A model generated the notes under the pieces. That model worked only from the letters and a program-made list of their open reading frames with translations, was not told the DNA's origin and did no database searches. From positions 1,704,001 through 1,768,000 of the forward strand of contig CAMRHE010000352.1 of NCBI GenBank assembly GCA_947044405.1: a stretch of DNA of 64,000 bases, read 5' to 3'. The position numbers and the translations under genes are program-made. This DNA comes from Leptodactylus fallax (Eukaryota > Chordata > Amphibia > Anura > Leptodactylidae). Shown piece after piece: positions 11,396 to 22,640 of the stretch; the stretch's first letter is position 1; each line of letters opens with the position of its first letter.

Positions 11396-11755
11396 TAAGG
11401 GATGCCAACTTTTGCCTGTGTCCATCCTGACATTCCTCTCTCGGGCATTGCCCAGAACTCATCCCCTCCTTTACTGAAAACTGTTATCTATAATGGGATG
11501 AAACTTCTTCTTTCTGCATTATGCAATAGTTATGTGCTAAAACTTATGTGACAGCTTTATACCCAATCATGTTATGTTAATATAATTAATTGCACCTTCT
11601 CTTTGTCTATGCACTGTATAACCATACCTACAATGTATAAAAACCTCACTATCCGCCATTAAAGACCAGAATCCATATTGGTCACATACTTGCTCCTTGT
11701 GACTGTTTCTCTGAGCTGGCTCATAAATCATTTTATACTAATTTGGACTTCAATA
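11396..11755 (+). mobile_element. candidate retroviral-type 3' LTR
   Basis: A purine-rich stretch (AAAAGGTGGGAA) at 11383-11394 could be a polypurine tract. It is followed by TGTAAGGGATGCC, a possible LTR start. Within 240-270 bp there are TGTATAAAAACC (about 11633, TATA-like) and ATTAAAG (about 11660, poly(A)-like), in the order expected for U3-R-U5. I see no upstream gag, pol or env. The right boundary near 11755 is a guess. This may be an old ERV end, but it needs a library match. Confidence 0.3.
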
Positions 11756-12019
11756 CGGTGATACTTAGAGCAGATTGTGCTCACAGTACCAACCCATAGA
11801 TTGCAGGTAATGTTACTTTGGCTGCACAGTGAACATCTTACAAACAAAGCTCGTAACAAAGGCGTACAAACACAGTTTTTCTCCAATTCCAAAACATTTG
11901 AAATGGTACCATTACAAAGTTCAAATTGTTCCCATAAAATTAAACCCTCATATGGCTCAATGAATGGAAACATTAAAATGTTATGGCTTTTGGATGGCAG
12001 GGAGTTAAAAATGAAAATG

Positions 12020-12209
12020 GAAAAATGCAATTTATGGAAAAATTATTTATTTTAAAATCATAAAATGTGATTTTCTGGACTTTTTTTTTAGATTCTGTCT
12101 CTCAAAGTTGAAGTGTACCTACGATAAAAATTACAGACCTCTCCATTCTTAGTAGGTGGGAAAACTTGCAAAATCACCAGTGTATCAAATACTTATTTTC
12201 ACCACTGTA
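12020..12209. mobile_element. Tc1/mariner right-end fragment
   Basis: The fragment ends in GTATCAAATACTTATTTTCA followed by CCACTG and TA, a Tc1-type terminus. It carries the inner TGTGATTTTCTGG block seen in other Tc1 ends here. No left end was found. Confidence 0.6.
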
Positions 12210-12326
12210 GCAACAGCTGATTGCTATAGGTGACTGCCTCCTAAATTCCATCTGAAAAGTGATTGAATGCATTACTATGCATGTGATCACTGCTTCAGGT
12301 GAGCCCTGAGTGGGGTGGGGCAACCC
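12210..12326 (+). repeat. arm-type repeat copy (i), left part
   Basis: This is homologous to 26590-26700 and, inverted, to 24345-24476 (shared TGAAAAGTGATTGAATG and CATGTGATCACT). It continues at 14872-14930 on the other side of a hAT insertion. It is an interspersed repeat of unknown class, related to the arms of the inverted duplication at 23090-39575. Confidence 0.65.
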
Positions 12327-13470
12327 CAGTGGTGAACCTAGCCTCTTTGCTGCCTGAGGCGGACTATAGAAAGACGCCCCCCCCCAAAAAAAAAAAAAAA
12401 AAAAACTGAGTTTCCATGCTACTAGTTTAACACACTGTTATCGTCGCACAATATACACAATACACAAAGTTATAAAACAGTTTTTAAGAATTCTTCTTCC
12501 TGTATTACTTCAGTATCAGATCAACAACACGGCATTAACAATGAAAGTAACTTCACACATCTTCTGCTTGGTGTATGGACGAGCCCACGTGGCCCCCATT
12601 CTCTATAATAGGAGCCCCGCAGATAGCTGAGTACTGGACTTCGGGTATCTTTGGCACTCCCATTGAAGTGAATGAGAGCCACGCGGGTTCGTCCATCCAC
12701 CAAGTGACACACCTATATATATGGCTGCGGTCAGGCTGGATTCCCACCTAGTGGGGGAAAAAACCCAATTCTCAGGCTCAGTGGGGGTCTCAGCAGACAG
12801 ACCCCCATCACTCAGGTATTTATCCTCTATCATTTAGGTGTATACAGGGCAGTAACATTCTGTGACTTACAGGTGATGTCTCTGACTAATCCTTCACATT
12901 TCCCTTCTCTTCCCTCTGGACCGCCATGACCACTTCTTCCAGCTGTGACTTGTCTCTGTAAAGTTTGCAGCACAGACATCTTTGGCTCCTCACTTTTCCA
13001 GGCATCCAACCCACATTGTCCTCACCTACACAAAGCCCCCATCCTGCTGCTACCCCCAATTATAAAATATATGATATAACCCCCCATAATGAATAATACC
13101 CCCAAGTGCATCGTTATATTAATAATGTCCGTGTGTACCCTGTATAAATAGTGCCCCTTATTAATAATACCCCAGGTGTTAACTAATTAAAAGGTTTTCC
13201 AGGTCATTAATAAACTAATCAGTGGGGTTCAAAAACCCAGGACCCCCACTGATCAGCTGTTTGAATGGTACCTGTGTAAGCACCATGACCGCTTCTCTGT
13301 TTACATAGTGGCATTCATCTCATAGCGGCCATGTAATGTAACTACAGCCTCGTCCTGTACATGTCTACAGTATGTGACAAGGCTACAATTACATCACACA
13401 GTCACTATAAACAGACAGCGTATAATATAAACAGGTGCCATAGCCCATGTTTATAGCTCCCCATTTACAC

Positions 13471-14108
13471 ACACTATAAAGTTCCACAGCAGCCCCTGCA
13501 CACAGTATTACGGCCCGCAGCGGCCCCTGCACACTGTATAATGCCTCTCAGCGGCCCCTGCACCCTGTATTATGCTCCATAGTGGCCCCTGCTCATGGTA
13601 TTATGCCCCGCATTGGCCACTGCACATGGTATTATGTTCCGCAGCAACTCCTGCACACAGTTTTATGCCCCATATTGGCCCCTGCGCTGGTATTATGCTG
13701 CATAGTGGCCCCTGCACTTGTATTATGCTCTATAGTGGCCCCAGCACACGGTATTATGCTCCATAGTGGCCCCTGCACTGGTATTATACTCCAGAGTGGC
13801 CCCTCCACAGGGTATTATGCTCCATAGTGGCCCCCGCACTGGTATTATCCTCCATAGTGGCCCTTGCACTGGTGTTATGCTCCATAGTGGCCCCTGCACT
13901 TGTATTATGCTCTATAGTGGCCCCTGCACAGGGTATTATGCTCTACAGTGGTCCCTGCACAGGGTATTATGCTCTATAGTGGCCCCTGTAGTCGATATTA
14001 TGCTCTATAGTGGCCCCTGCACTTGTATTATGCTCCAGAGTGGCCCCTGCACAGGGTATTATGCTCTACAGTGGTCCCTGCACAGGGTATTATGCCCCAT
14101 AGTGGCCG
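13471..14108. repeat. 30-31-bp minisatellite in hAT copy 1
   Basis: About 20 units of the type CCATAGTGGCCCCTGCAC plus GGTATTATGCT. Units vary at a few positions. Reading frames of 64-116 residues at 13572-14116 are translations of the array. The same core, reverse-complemented, occurs at 24625-26036 and 29930-30560. Confidence 0.95.
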
Positions 14109-14116
14109 ACCCATGA

Positions 14117-14449
14117 ACTATTATTATACTCTGGGGTCTTTTCAGACCCCAGAGTATAATGATTGGAGACCCAGGGGAGAATACAAACATAAAAATCAGA
14201 GTTACTTACCTATCCTGGACACCGGTGCACTCCTTGCAGCTTTCGGCCCTGTTTAATTGCGCACACACGTCACGTGATCAGGCCGGCGACGCGACCTGAT
14301 GACGTCACCACAGGCCTCAAGCCTGCTCCGAGTTACATCGGATTGCAGGAGGTGAGTAACACTGTTTTTTATGTTCCCTCACCAACCCTAGGCCTCCGAT
14401 TATTATACTCCGGGGTCTGAATAGACCCTGGAGTATAATAATAGTAGTA
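14117..14449. repeat. nested palindromic element inside hAT copy 1
   Basis: Two hairpins built on TTATTATACTCTGGGGTCT and its complement lie at 14119-14163 and 14397-14447. The segment between them (about 14138-14426) is also flanked by inverted repeats about 70 bp long that begin CAGACCCC and extend through TTACTTACCT and GGTGAGTAAC. It looks like a TIR element nested in the hAT before the hAT amplified, because copy 2 has it too (about 61995-62335). Confidence 0.75.
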
Positions 14450-14871
14450 TTTGCGGCCAGCGGCCTAACTTACCGATGCCTGCGGCCGCTCACAGCGGCA
14501 TCCGCTTTCCTTTCTGCGGCCCATAGCAGAAGGGGAAGCGGGGGCGGCCACGAGCAGACGCGGGGTAGGGAAATAAATAGGCCGTTATCTGCCGGGGATA
14601 CTCCAACAGGTTACGGCCTATTTATATAGATAAAAAAAAGCTATACTCACCTGCGATGCCTTGATGCAGCCGCCGCCGCCTCCTCTTGTCCGCGACGTCT
14701 GTGTCTCAGCGTAGGCGACGTGATGACGTCATTGTATCGCCGCCTGCGCTGAGATGCGATGTCTTGTAAATCAGCCCTGGGCTGGTTTACATTAAATAGT
14801 AAAATGCCGCCCCCTGGACAGTGCCGCCCGAGGCGGCCGCCTCACCTCGCCTCATTAGCGGTGCGCCCCTG

Positions 14872-15088
14872 GGCAACCCTCAGGTGAAGCTCCACCCAGG
14901 CAGGGCTTCTCCTCAGAATTTTTAAGGCGGCTTCATATACAGATGTGTTCCCAGGTACAGCAGCAAATTCTGTGGATTTTTGCCACAGAATTGCTCAAAA
15001 TCTTTCCTAGTTTGATACACATATTCTGTATGTAACTAGAAATGTCTATTTGTAGTCAGCTCTTTTCTAATTTCCTGGGAAATATGTA
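14872..15088 (+). repeat. arm-type repeat copy (i), right part, then unassigned DNA
   Basis: TCAGGTGAAGCTCCACCCAG continues the repeat interrupted at 12326 and matches 26705-26745. From about 14935 to 15088 I recognise nothing. Confidence 0.6.
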
Positions 15089-16685
15089 CAGTGGGAAAAA
15101 AAGTATTTAGTTAGCCACCAATTGTGCAAGTTCTCCCACTTAAAAAGATGAGAGAGGCCTGTAATTGACATCATAGGTAGACCTCAACTATGAGAGACAA
15201 AATGAGAAAACATATCTGGAAAATCACATTGTCTGATTTTTTAAGAATTTATTTGCAAATTATGGTGGAAAATAAGTATTTGGTCAATAACAAAAGTTCA
15301 TCTCAATGCTTTGTTATATATCCTTTGTTGGCAATTACAGAGGTCAATCGTTTTCTGTAAGTCTTCACAAGGTTGGCACACGCTGTTGCTGGTATGTTGG
15401 CGCATTCCTCCATGCAGATCTCCTCTAGAGCAGTGATGCTTTGGGGCTGTCGCTGGGCAACACGGACTTTCAACTCCCTCCAAAGGTTTTCTATGGGGTT
15501 GAGATCTGGAGACTGGCTAGGCCACTCCAGGACCTTGAAATGCTTCTTACGAAGTCACTACTTCATTGCCCTGGTGGTATGCTTGGGATCATTGTCATGC
15601 TGAAAGACCCAGCCACGTTTCATCTTCAATGCCCTTGCTGATGGAAGGAGTTTTGCACTCAAAATCTCACGATACATGGCCCCATTCATTCTTTCATGTA
15701 CACAGATCAGTCATCCTGGTCCCTTTGCAGAGAAACAGCCCCAAAGCATGATATTACCACCCCCATGCTTCACAGTAGGTATGGTGTTCTTTGGATGCTA
15801 CTCAGCATTCACTCTCCTCCAAACACGACGAGTTGTGTTTCTACCAAACAATTCTACTTTGGTTTCATCTGACCATATGACATTCTCCCAATACTCTTCT
15901 GGAACATCCAAATGCTCTCTGGTAAAGTTCAGACGGGCCCGGATATGTACTGGCTTAAGCAGGGGGACATGTCTGGCACTGCAGGATCTGAGTCCCTGGT
16001 GGTGTAATGTGTTACTGACGGTAGCCTTTGTTACCTTAGTCCCAGCTTTCTGTAAGTCATTCACTAGGTACCCCTGTGTGGTTCTGGGATTTTTGCTCAC
16101 CGTTCTTCTGATCATTTTGACCCCACGGGGTGAGATCTTGTGTGGAGCCCCTGATCGAGGGAGCAGTGGTCTTGTATGTCTTCCATTTTCTAATTATTGC
16201 TCCCACAGTTGATTTCTTCACAGCAAGCTGCTTGCCTATTGCAGATTCAGTCTTCCCAGCCTGGTGCAGGTCTACAATTTTGTTTCTGGTGTCTTTCCAC
16301 AGCTCTTTGGTCTTCACCATAGTGGAGTTTGGAGTGTGACTGTTTGAGGTTATGGACAGGTGTCTTTTATACTGATAACAATTTCAAATAGGTGCCATTA
16401 CTACAGGTAATGAGTGAAGGACAGAGGAGCCTCTTAAAGAAGAAGTTACAGGTCTGTGAGAGCCAGAAATCTTGCTTGTTTGTAGGTGACCAAATACTTA
16501 TTTTCCACCATAATTTGCAAATAAATTCTTAAAAAATCAGACAATGTGATTTTCTAGATATGTTTTCTCATTTTGTCTCTCATAGTTGAGGTCTACCTAT
16601 GATGTCAATTATAGGCCTCTCTCATCTTTTTAAGTGGGAGAACTTGCACAATTAGTGGCTGACTAAATACTTTTTATCCCCACTG
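15089..16685 (-). mobile_element. full-length Tc1/mariner element
   Basis: The left end CAGTGGGAAAAAAAGTATT and right end AGTATTTAG-type complement CCCCACTG are bounded by TA on both sides. The terminal inverted repeats are about 200 bp long. The transposase lies on the minus strand. This is the parent family of the MITE at 7378-7678. Confidence 0.93.
15298..16320 (-). pseudogene. Tc1 transposase, frameshifted
   Basis: Starting at 16320 with MVKTKELWKDTRNKIVDLHQ, the helix-turn-helix region follows ([15 protein letters not shown]). A shift near 16100 leads into [19 protein letters not shown]. The first catalytic Asp is in the [11 protein letters not shown] motif at about 15865. The GGG-containing block, the DNDPKH-type motif (near 15590) and the SPDLNP-type motif with the catalytic Glu (near 15500) are recognisable but spread over different frames. 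A stop falls just after the second Asp region. All three catalytic positions can be found in the DNA, but no single frame spans them. Confidence 0.9.
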
Positions 16686-16687
16686 TA

Positions 16688-17191
16688 TCTCAAGTCAGAC
16701 AACTGTATTATCATTGTTGAGAGATTTTCCTGTGATAAATACACAGGAAAATCTTGAGGAGCTTCTTTTCTGGGTAATATATATATCACAGTGTGATGAT
16801 GATACCACCTAGTTATGTATTTTTCAGTGATTTATTACCACTTGCTCATATTACACCTATACAGGGGGTCGTCCAGGTCTGTTATTAAAACCAGTCTGGC
16901 TCTAGGAATACGGTCATTCTACTCTATAACCAAGTCCCTTTGTTGTTCTGTCCTTGGCACAATTAGCATACCCTTGTTAATCTCATTATTTCACAGTACT
17001 ATCGTCCCTTACATTTGCAAGGGGCAGCCCACACATATGAGAGCCCTTATTAAATGCTTGTTAGGTTGTCATGTTCATGTTACGTGCACCTCACATGAAG
17101 CTAGTTTTTACATACATCAATTTTTCATATTTGCGGCAGTCACCTCACCTACATATACTACTGGTATGAATGTGCCTCTCTCATAGAGATG
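16688..17191. other. unassigned, possibly Penelope-like 3' region
   Basis: No gene. Together with 18897-19180 it flanks the next Tc1. That downstream flank contains CCTGAGGAAGGGCTTTCACA followed by GCCTGAAACGTTG and TGAATAAACTT, a motif order often seen in 3' regions of Penelope-like elements. This is a weak suggestion. Confidence 0.3.
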
Positions 17192-17451
17192 CAGTGGGTA
17201 CAGAAAGTATTCAGACCCCTTTAAATTTTTCACTCTTTGTTTCATTGCAGCCATTTGCTAAAAGCAAAAAAGTTCATTTTATTTCTCATTAATGTACACT
17301 CACCACCCCATCTTGACAGAAAAAAAACAAATGTAGATATTTTTGCAAATTTATCAAAAAAGAAAAACTGAAATATCACATGGTCATAAGTATTCAGACT
17401 CTTTGCTCAGTATTGAGTAGAAGCACCCTTTTGAGCTAGTGCAGCCATGAG

Positions 17452-18620
17452 TCATCTTGGGAATGATGCAACAAGTTTTTCACATCTGGATTTGGGGATC
17501 CTCTGCCATTCTTCCTTGCAGATCCTCTCCAGTTCCCTCAGGTTGGATGGTGAACGTTGGTGGACAGCTATTTTCAGGTCTCTCCAGAGATGCTCAATTG
17601 GGTTGAGGTCAGGGCTCTGGCTGGGCCAGTCAAGAATGGTCACAGAGTTGGTCCGAAGCCACTCCTTTATTATTTTAGCTGTGTGCTTAGGGTTATTGTC
17701 TTGTTGGAAGGTGAACCTTCTGCCCAGTCTGAGGTCCAGAGCACTCTGGAAGAGATTTTGTACTTGACCGCATTCATCTTTCCTTCAATTGCAACCAGTC
17801 GTCCTGTCCCTGCAGCTAAAAAACACCCCCATAGCATGATGCTGCCACCACCATGTTTCACTGTTGGGATTGTATTGGGCAGGTGATGAGCAGTGCCTGG
17901 TTTTCTCAACACATACCACTTAGAATTAACAGCAAGAAAAAAAAATACATAGTACATATATGGAGAAAGGACTCAAAAGAGTTCTTAAAACAATACGTGT
18001 TGTCTCCACATATATAGATAAGGCCCTATATTGCGTGTTCATTACTATACACAAATCGCAAGAAAGCAGAAAAGGTATTATTATTATTTTGAGTGTCTCC
18101 TTATCTTTCTTTTCTGCTTTCTCACTTAGAATTAACGCCAAAAAGTTCAATCTTTGTCTCATCAGACCAGAGAATCTTATTTCTCATAGTCTGGGAGTCC
18201 TTCATGTGTTTTTTGGCAAACTCTATGCGGGCTTTCATATGTCTTGCACTGAGGAGAGGCTTCCTTTGGGCCACTCTGCCATAAAGCCCCGACTGGTGGA
18301 GGGCTGCAGTGATAGTTGACTTTGTGGAACTTTCTCCCATCTCCCTACTGCATCTCTGCAGCTCAGCCACAGTGATCTTTGGGTTCTTCTTTACCTCTCT
18401 TACCAAGGCTCTTCTTCCACGATTGCTCAGTTTGGCTGGATGGCCAGGTCTAGGAAGAGTTCTGGTCATCCCAAACTTCTTCCATTTAAGGATTATGGAG
18501 ACCGCTGTGCTTTTAGGAACCTTGAGTGCTGCAGAAATTCTTTTGTAACTTGCCAGATCTGTGCCTTGCCATAATTCTGTCTCTGAGCTCCTTGGGCAGT
18601 TCCTTTGACCTCATGATTCT
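17452..18620 (-). pseudogene. Tc1 transposase, interrupted
   Basis: Reading from about 18620 on the minus strand, the N-terminal part is decayed. Residues RRALVREVKKNPKITVAELQ and LWSDETKIELFG (first catalytic Asp, about 18145) are open in the frame 18122-18469. The 192-bp insertion breaks the gene immediately after ELFGVNSK. The C-terminal part resumes at 17916 with [20 protein letters not shown] and ends with the [15 protein letters not shown] block at 17600-17640 (catalytic Glu). The central region near 17670-17760 has frame changes. Non-functional. Confidence 0.88.
17931..18122. mobile_element. 192-bp short retroposon-like insertion
   Basis: It is flanked by perfect 14-bp duplications CACTTAGAATTAAC (17917-17930 and 18123-18136), inside the Tc1 transposase. 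The insert has a GAAAAAAAAA run at its left edge, but no clear poly(A) end, promoter box or coding frame. A 14-bp duplication fits LINE-mediated insertion better than any DNA transposon. The class is unknown. Confidence 0.75.
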
Positions 18621-18896
18621 CATTTGTTCTGACATGCTCTGTGAGCTGTGAGGTCTTATATAGACATGTGTGTGTCTTTCCTAATCAAGTCCAATCAGTT
18701 TAATTGTGATATTTCAGTTTTTCTTTTTTAATAAATTTGCAAAAATATCCACATTTCAGTTTTTTTCTGTCAAGGTGGGGTGCTGAGTGTACATTAATGA
18801 GAAATAAAATGAACTTTTTTGCTTTTAGCAAATGGCTGCAATGAAACAAAGAGTGAAAAATTTAAAGGGGTCTGAATACATTTCGTACCCACTGTA

Positions 18897-20094
18897 TAGA
18901 TGTATACATATACATATGTATGTCCTGCTACCTTGTCTAGTTGTCATTTGTTTAACCTCCCCCTATAGTCTTCTATTTCTTGTGTCCCCCCACCCTTTTT
19001 TGGTCAATTGACCCTATTTGATTAACACTCATATTTTTTATCCTTCTAGCCTGAGGAAGGGCTTTCACAGCCTGAAACGTTGCTCTTGAATATCTACGTT
19101 TCTATGATATTATTTATGGTGGTTGGAATCACGTTTCCGATCATGGAATGTGTACTGTGTGAATAAACTTAACAAGTAAGCTCAAACATCTAGAGTGCTG
19201 TCCATCCTTTCATACTATATTGATTTGGTGGATTTCAGTCAGCCACCTGTGGAATCTGTGCACTCATTTACAATCCATGGAGAGTGCTGCTCACACCAAC
19301 CTTAGAGCGGCCAAGTTTCATGGCTCTTAAAATCTCACTAGAACAAACTAAAACTGCTCTGTTCCATCTCGTGTGAAATTAACTAAGCTAAATGTTACTT
19401 TACATCACAAACAGAACTAAAAACTGGAGTAAATGGTGTGTGACACTTTCCTCTTCACTGGCAGATTTGAATGTGTCAAAGAAAGACTCAGAAACAGGTG
19501 TCTTATAATACGCAGATAATTGCTGCAAATTACTAGTATGTATGTACTGTACAATAATCAGAGGTGGCATCACTTGGCATCAAATTGACATTACCCTGCA
19601 TTACTACTCTGCAGAGCTGTAATAATTTGTGAAATATGCTCCTCCCCCCCTTTTTACTCTCCCCCCCTCTAAAACTCCCTGGACGCCTTCTCCACATACT
19701 CAAGTATCCATACATATTATGGCTTTGCCTATGTGACCTACTGTATTTGTCTGTTATTTGCATATATGACTGAGTATTTATACGCAAGGACCCTACAGGT
19801 TCTTGCTGATAGACATTCTGGAATTCACATTACACAGTTTGCTTTTATTTTGATGTAACTAAACTTACTGTTACTTTTCTTGCATTTTGTGAAAGTGTTT
19901 ATTTAGTAAATTTGTGCAAATCTCAAAATAATAAAATTGAGAATGAAAAAAAATAATTTGTGAAATATGCACAATTAATCATGGTCATGATGGATAAATT
20001 TCCACTAATGAGCAGACATATTAAGTGAGATTCATGCAGATGTATACCAGAATCTCCCTTAAATAAGTTATGGCTATTTATTTGACACTGTATA
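18897..20094. other. unassigned; possible Penelope-like tail at 18990-19180
   Basis: Apart from the motif set at 19050-19180 (GAGGAAGGGCTTTC, CCTGAAACGTTG, GAATAAACTTAAC), I see no gene or recognisable element. AT-rich DNA continues to the next Tc1. Confidence 0.3.
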
Positions 20095-21801
20095 CAGTTG
20101 TGCTAAAAAGTTTACATACCCCAGCAGATTTTTTGTTTTTTTGGCCTTTTTTTCTGAGAATATGAATGATAGCACAAAAACTTTTTCTCCACTCATGGTT
20201 AGTGGTTGGTTGAAGCCATTTATTGTCAAACTTCTGTGTTTTCTCTTTTTAAATCATAATGACAACCAAAAACATCAAAATGACCCTGTTCAAAAGTTCA
20301 CATACCCTGGTGATTTTGGCCTGATAACATGCCCAGAAGTTGGCACAAAGGGGTTTGAATGGCTACTAAAGGTAACATCCTCACCTGTGACCTGTTTGCT
20401 TGTAATCAGTGCATGTGCATAAAAGCTGAGTGAGTTTCTGGGATCCAGACAGACTGTTGCATCTTTCCTCCAGCCACTGACGTTTCTGGATTGTGAGTCA
20501 TGGGGAAAGCAAAAGAATTGTCCACGGATCTATGGGAAAAAGGTAGATGTACTGTATAAAACAGGAAAGGGATACAAAAAGATATCCAAGGAATTGATAA
20601 TGCCAGTCAGCAGTGTTCAAACTGTGATTAACAAATGGAAACTCAGGGGCTCTGTAAAAACCAAACCACGGTCAGTTAGACCAACCAGAATTTCGGCCAC
20701 AACTGCCCAGAAAATTGTTCGGGATGCAAAGAAAAACCCACACATAACATCAGCTGAAATATAGGACTCTCTGAAAACTATCGGTGTGGCTGTTTCAAGA
20801 TGCACAATAAGGAGGCACTTGAAGAAAAATGGGCTGCATGGTGGAGTTGCCAGAAGAAAGCCATTAGTGCGCAAATGCCACAAAGAATCTCGCCTTCAAT
20901 ACGCCAAACAGCACAGAGACAAGCCTCAAAACTTCTGGAACAAGGTAATTTGGAATGATGCGACAAAAATCAAACTTTTTGGCCACAACCATAAACATTA
21001 CATTTGGAGAGGTGTCAACAAGGCCTATGATGAAAGGAATACCATTCCTACTGTAAAGCACGGAGGTGGATCACTGATGGTATGGGGATGTGGGAGCTTC
21101 AAAGGCACAGGAAACTTGGTCAAAGTTGAAGGAAAGATGAATGCAGCATATTATCAGCAAATACTGGAGGTAAATTTGCACTCATCAGCCAGCAAGCTGC
21201 ACATGGGACGTATTTGGATGTTCCAACATGACAACGATCCAAAACACAAGGCCAAGTCGACCTGTCATTGGCTACAGCAGAAGAAAGTGAATGTTCTGGA
21301 GTGGCCATCTCAGTCTCCTGACCTCAACATCATTGAGCCACTCTGGAGAGATCTCAAGCGCACAGTACATGCAAGACAGCCCAGGAATTTACAGGAACTG
21401 GAGAATTTTTGCCAGGAAGAATGGGCATTTTTACCATCTGAGAAAATAAAGAACCTCATCCACAACTACCACAAAAGACTTCAAGTTGTCAATGATGTTA
21501 GAGGGGGCAATACACAGTATTAAGAACTGGGGTATGTGAACTTTTGAACAGGGTCATTTTGATGTTTTTGGTTGTCATTATGATTTAAAAAGAGAAAACA
21601 CAGAAGTTTGACAATAAATGGCTTCAACCAACCACTAACTATGAGTGGAGAAAAAGTTTTTGTGTTATCATTTATATTCTCTGAAAAATGATATCCAAGA
21701 AATTGATAATGCCAGTCAGCAGTGTTCAAACTGTGATTAACAAATGGAAACTCAGGAGCTCTGTAAAAAATCTTCCGGTGTATGTAAACTTTTTAGCACT
21801 G
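20095..21801 (+). mobile_element. full-length Tc1 element (family with AGTTGTGCTAAAAAG ends)
   Basis: The ends are CAGTTGTGCTAAAAAGTTTA and the complement ending TTTTTAGCACTG, with TA on both sides. Inner copies of the terminal motif (CAAAAGTTCACATACCC at about 20290; its complement at about 21530) give the inverted-repeat/direct-repeat layout. The right end contains a misplaced extra copy of transposase sequence (about 21690-21767). A second, truncated copy of this family lies at 51886-52935. Confidence 0.93.
20500..21523 (+). pseudogene. Tc1 transposase, mostly open (245-codon C-terminal frame)
   Basis: The start MGKAKELSTDL at 20500 shifts frame within 60 bp. The helix-turn-helix region (MPVSSVQTVINKWKLRG) is readable. 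One stop (TAG) occurs at about 20763. From 20786 a continuous 245-residue frame holds the catalytic domain: WNDATKIKLFG (first Asp; the usual Ser-Asp-Glu-Thr has become Asn-Asp-Ala-Thr), [19 protein letters not shown] (second Asp) and SPDLNIIEPLWRDLK (Glu). The DDE residues are all present, but the N-terminal DNA-binding part is broken, so activity is unlikely. Confidence 0.92.
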
Positions 21802-22422
21802 TATATATAGCATATACTTCCTCAGTGATGAGCTCAATATTTTACATTACTCCATTGCCTCTGTCACCTTCTCAAAGTTGTCAAGCACAGAAGAAATTTT
21901 ATTGTGACTGGTACCTTACATTATAACTAGGACTGGTTAGCCCTTTATTGCAGTTCATTGCAGTGACACAATTCACAGACGTATTGCCCTAAGGCACACT
22001 GACCAATTCATTTCTATGGGCCCATGCACACGACCGTAATTTCCACGGATCAGTGTGCGTGCCGTGAGTCCGCACCACAAAATATAGAGCAGGTCCTATT
22101 CTGTTCACTGTTTGCGGCGCGGGCTCGCCCATGAAGCCTATGGGAGACTAAAAACCAAGGACGGCACACGGATGTACTCCGTGTGTAATCAGTGTGCCAT
22201 ACATATTTGCAGACAAGCTAGGGACATCATTAGATGTCTCCTGTGTTTTTTTTTTTTTTTTTTCGCAAACTCGGATCACACACTGATGACACACTGTCTG
22301 TTTTTGCGGACATGCAGCACTGATACTGAAGACACACTGATGACACACAGTCCGCAAAAAAGGAACACTGACTACTAGTTTGCAGACCACAAAATACACA
22401 CAGTTGTCTGCAACTAGGCTTA
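21802..22422. other. unassigned; partial MITE-like sequence at 22018-22375
   Basis: GGGCCCATGCACACGACCGT at about 22018 resembles a frog MITE terminus, but no matching right end was found. The following 350 bp contain short inverted words (CGGCACACGG, CCGTGTG) and a T run at 22245-22262. There is no gene. Confidence 0.35.
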
Positions 22423-22640
22423 GGCTGAGGCCCCACATTGAGGAAACGCAGCTTTTTTTTGTTGCAGATTTTGCTGCGGATTTTGAGCCAAAGCCAGGAG
22501 TACATTGTGAAGAAGGGATAAGTATAAGAGCTTCCTATATATTTCCCAATCCTTTTGCAGCCATTCTTGGCTTTGGCTAAAAAAAACAGAGCAGAATCTG
22601 CAACAAAAAAGCTGCGTTTTCGCAACGTGGGGCCTTAGCC
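22423..22640. mobile_element. MITE with long inverted repeats
   Basis: The left arm GGCTGAGGCCCCACATTG and the right arm CAACGTGGGGCCTTAGCC extend inward as near-complementary arms (AAACGCAGCTTTTTT on the left, AAAAAAGCTGCGTTTT on the right). The total inverted length is at least 45 bp in a 218-bp element, and the middle is also partly self-complementary. The target duplication is unclear. Confidence 0.75.

Larger units (their letters stand above)
12327..14871. mobile_element. hAT element, non-autonomous, copy 1
   Basis: The ends are CAGTGGTGAACCTAGCC and GGTGCGCCCCTG, flanked by an exact 8-bp duplication GGCAACCC (12319-12326 and 14872-14879), diagnostic of hAT transposition. The related repeat at 26690-26715 shows the uninterrupted site. 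The interior holds a 30-31-bp minisatellite (13471-14108), a nested palindromic segment (about 14117-14449) and a CG-rich right third. There is no transposase frame. A second copy lies at 60248-62806. The open frames inside the minisatellite are artefacts of the repeat. Confidence 0.92.
17192..18894 (-). mobile_element. Tc1/mariner element with a small insertion
   Basis: The left terminus is CAGTGGGTACAGAAAGTATT. The right terminus is CGTACCCACTG followed by TA; the left flank TA has changed to TG. The transposase is on the minus strand, interrupted by a 192-bp insertion at 17931-18122. Confidence 0.9.

Noticed and set aside
13572..14116. Open frames, and a CRISPR-like look of regular repeats (also at 61512-61994)
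   Set aside because: The units are contiguous, vary throughout and have no unique spacers; this is a minisatellite in a hAT element of a vertebrate genome.
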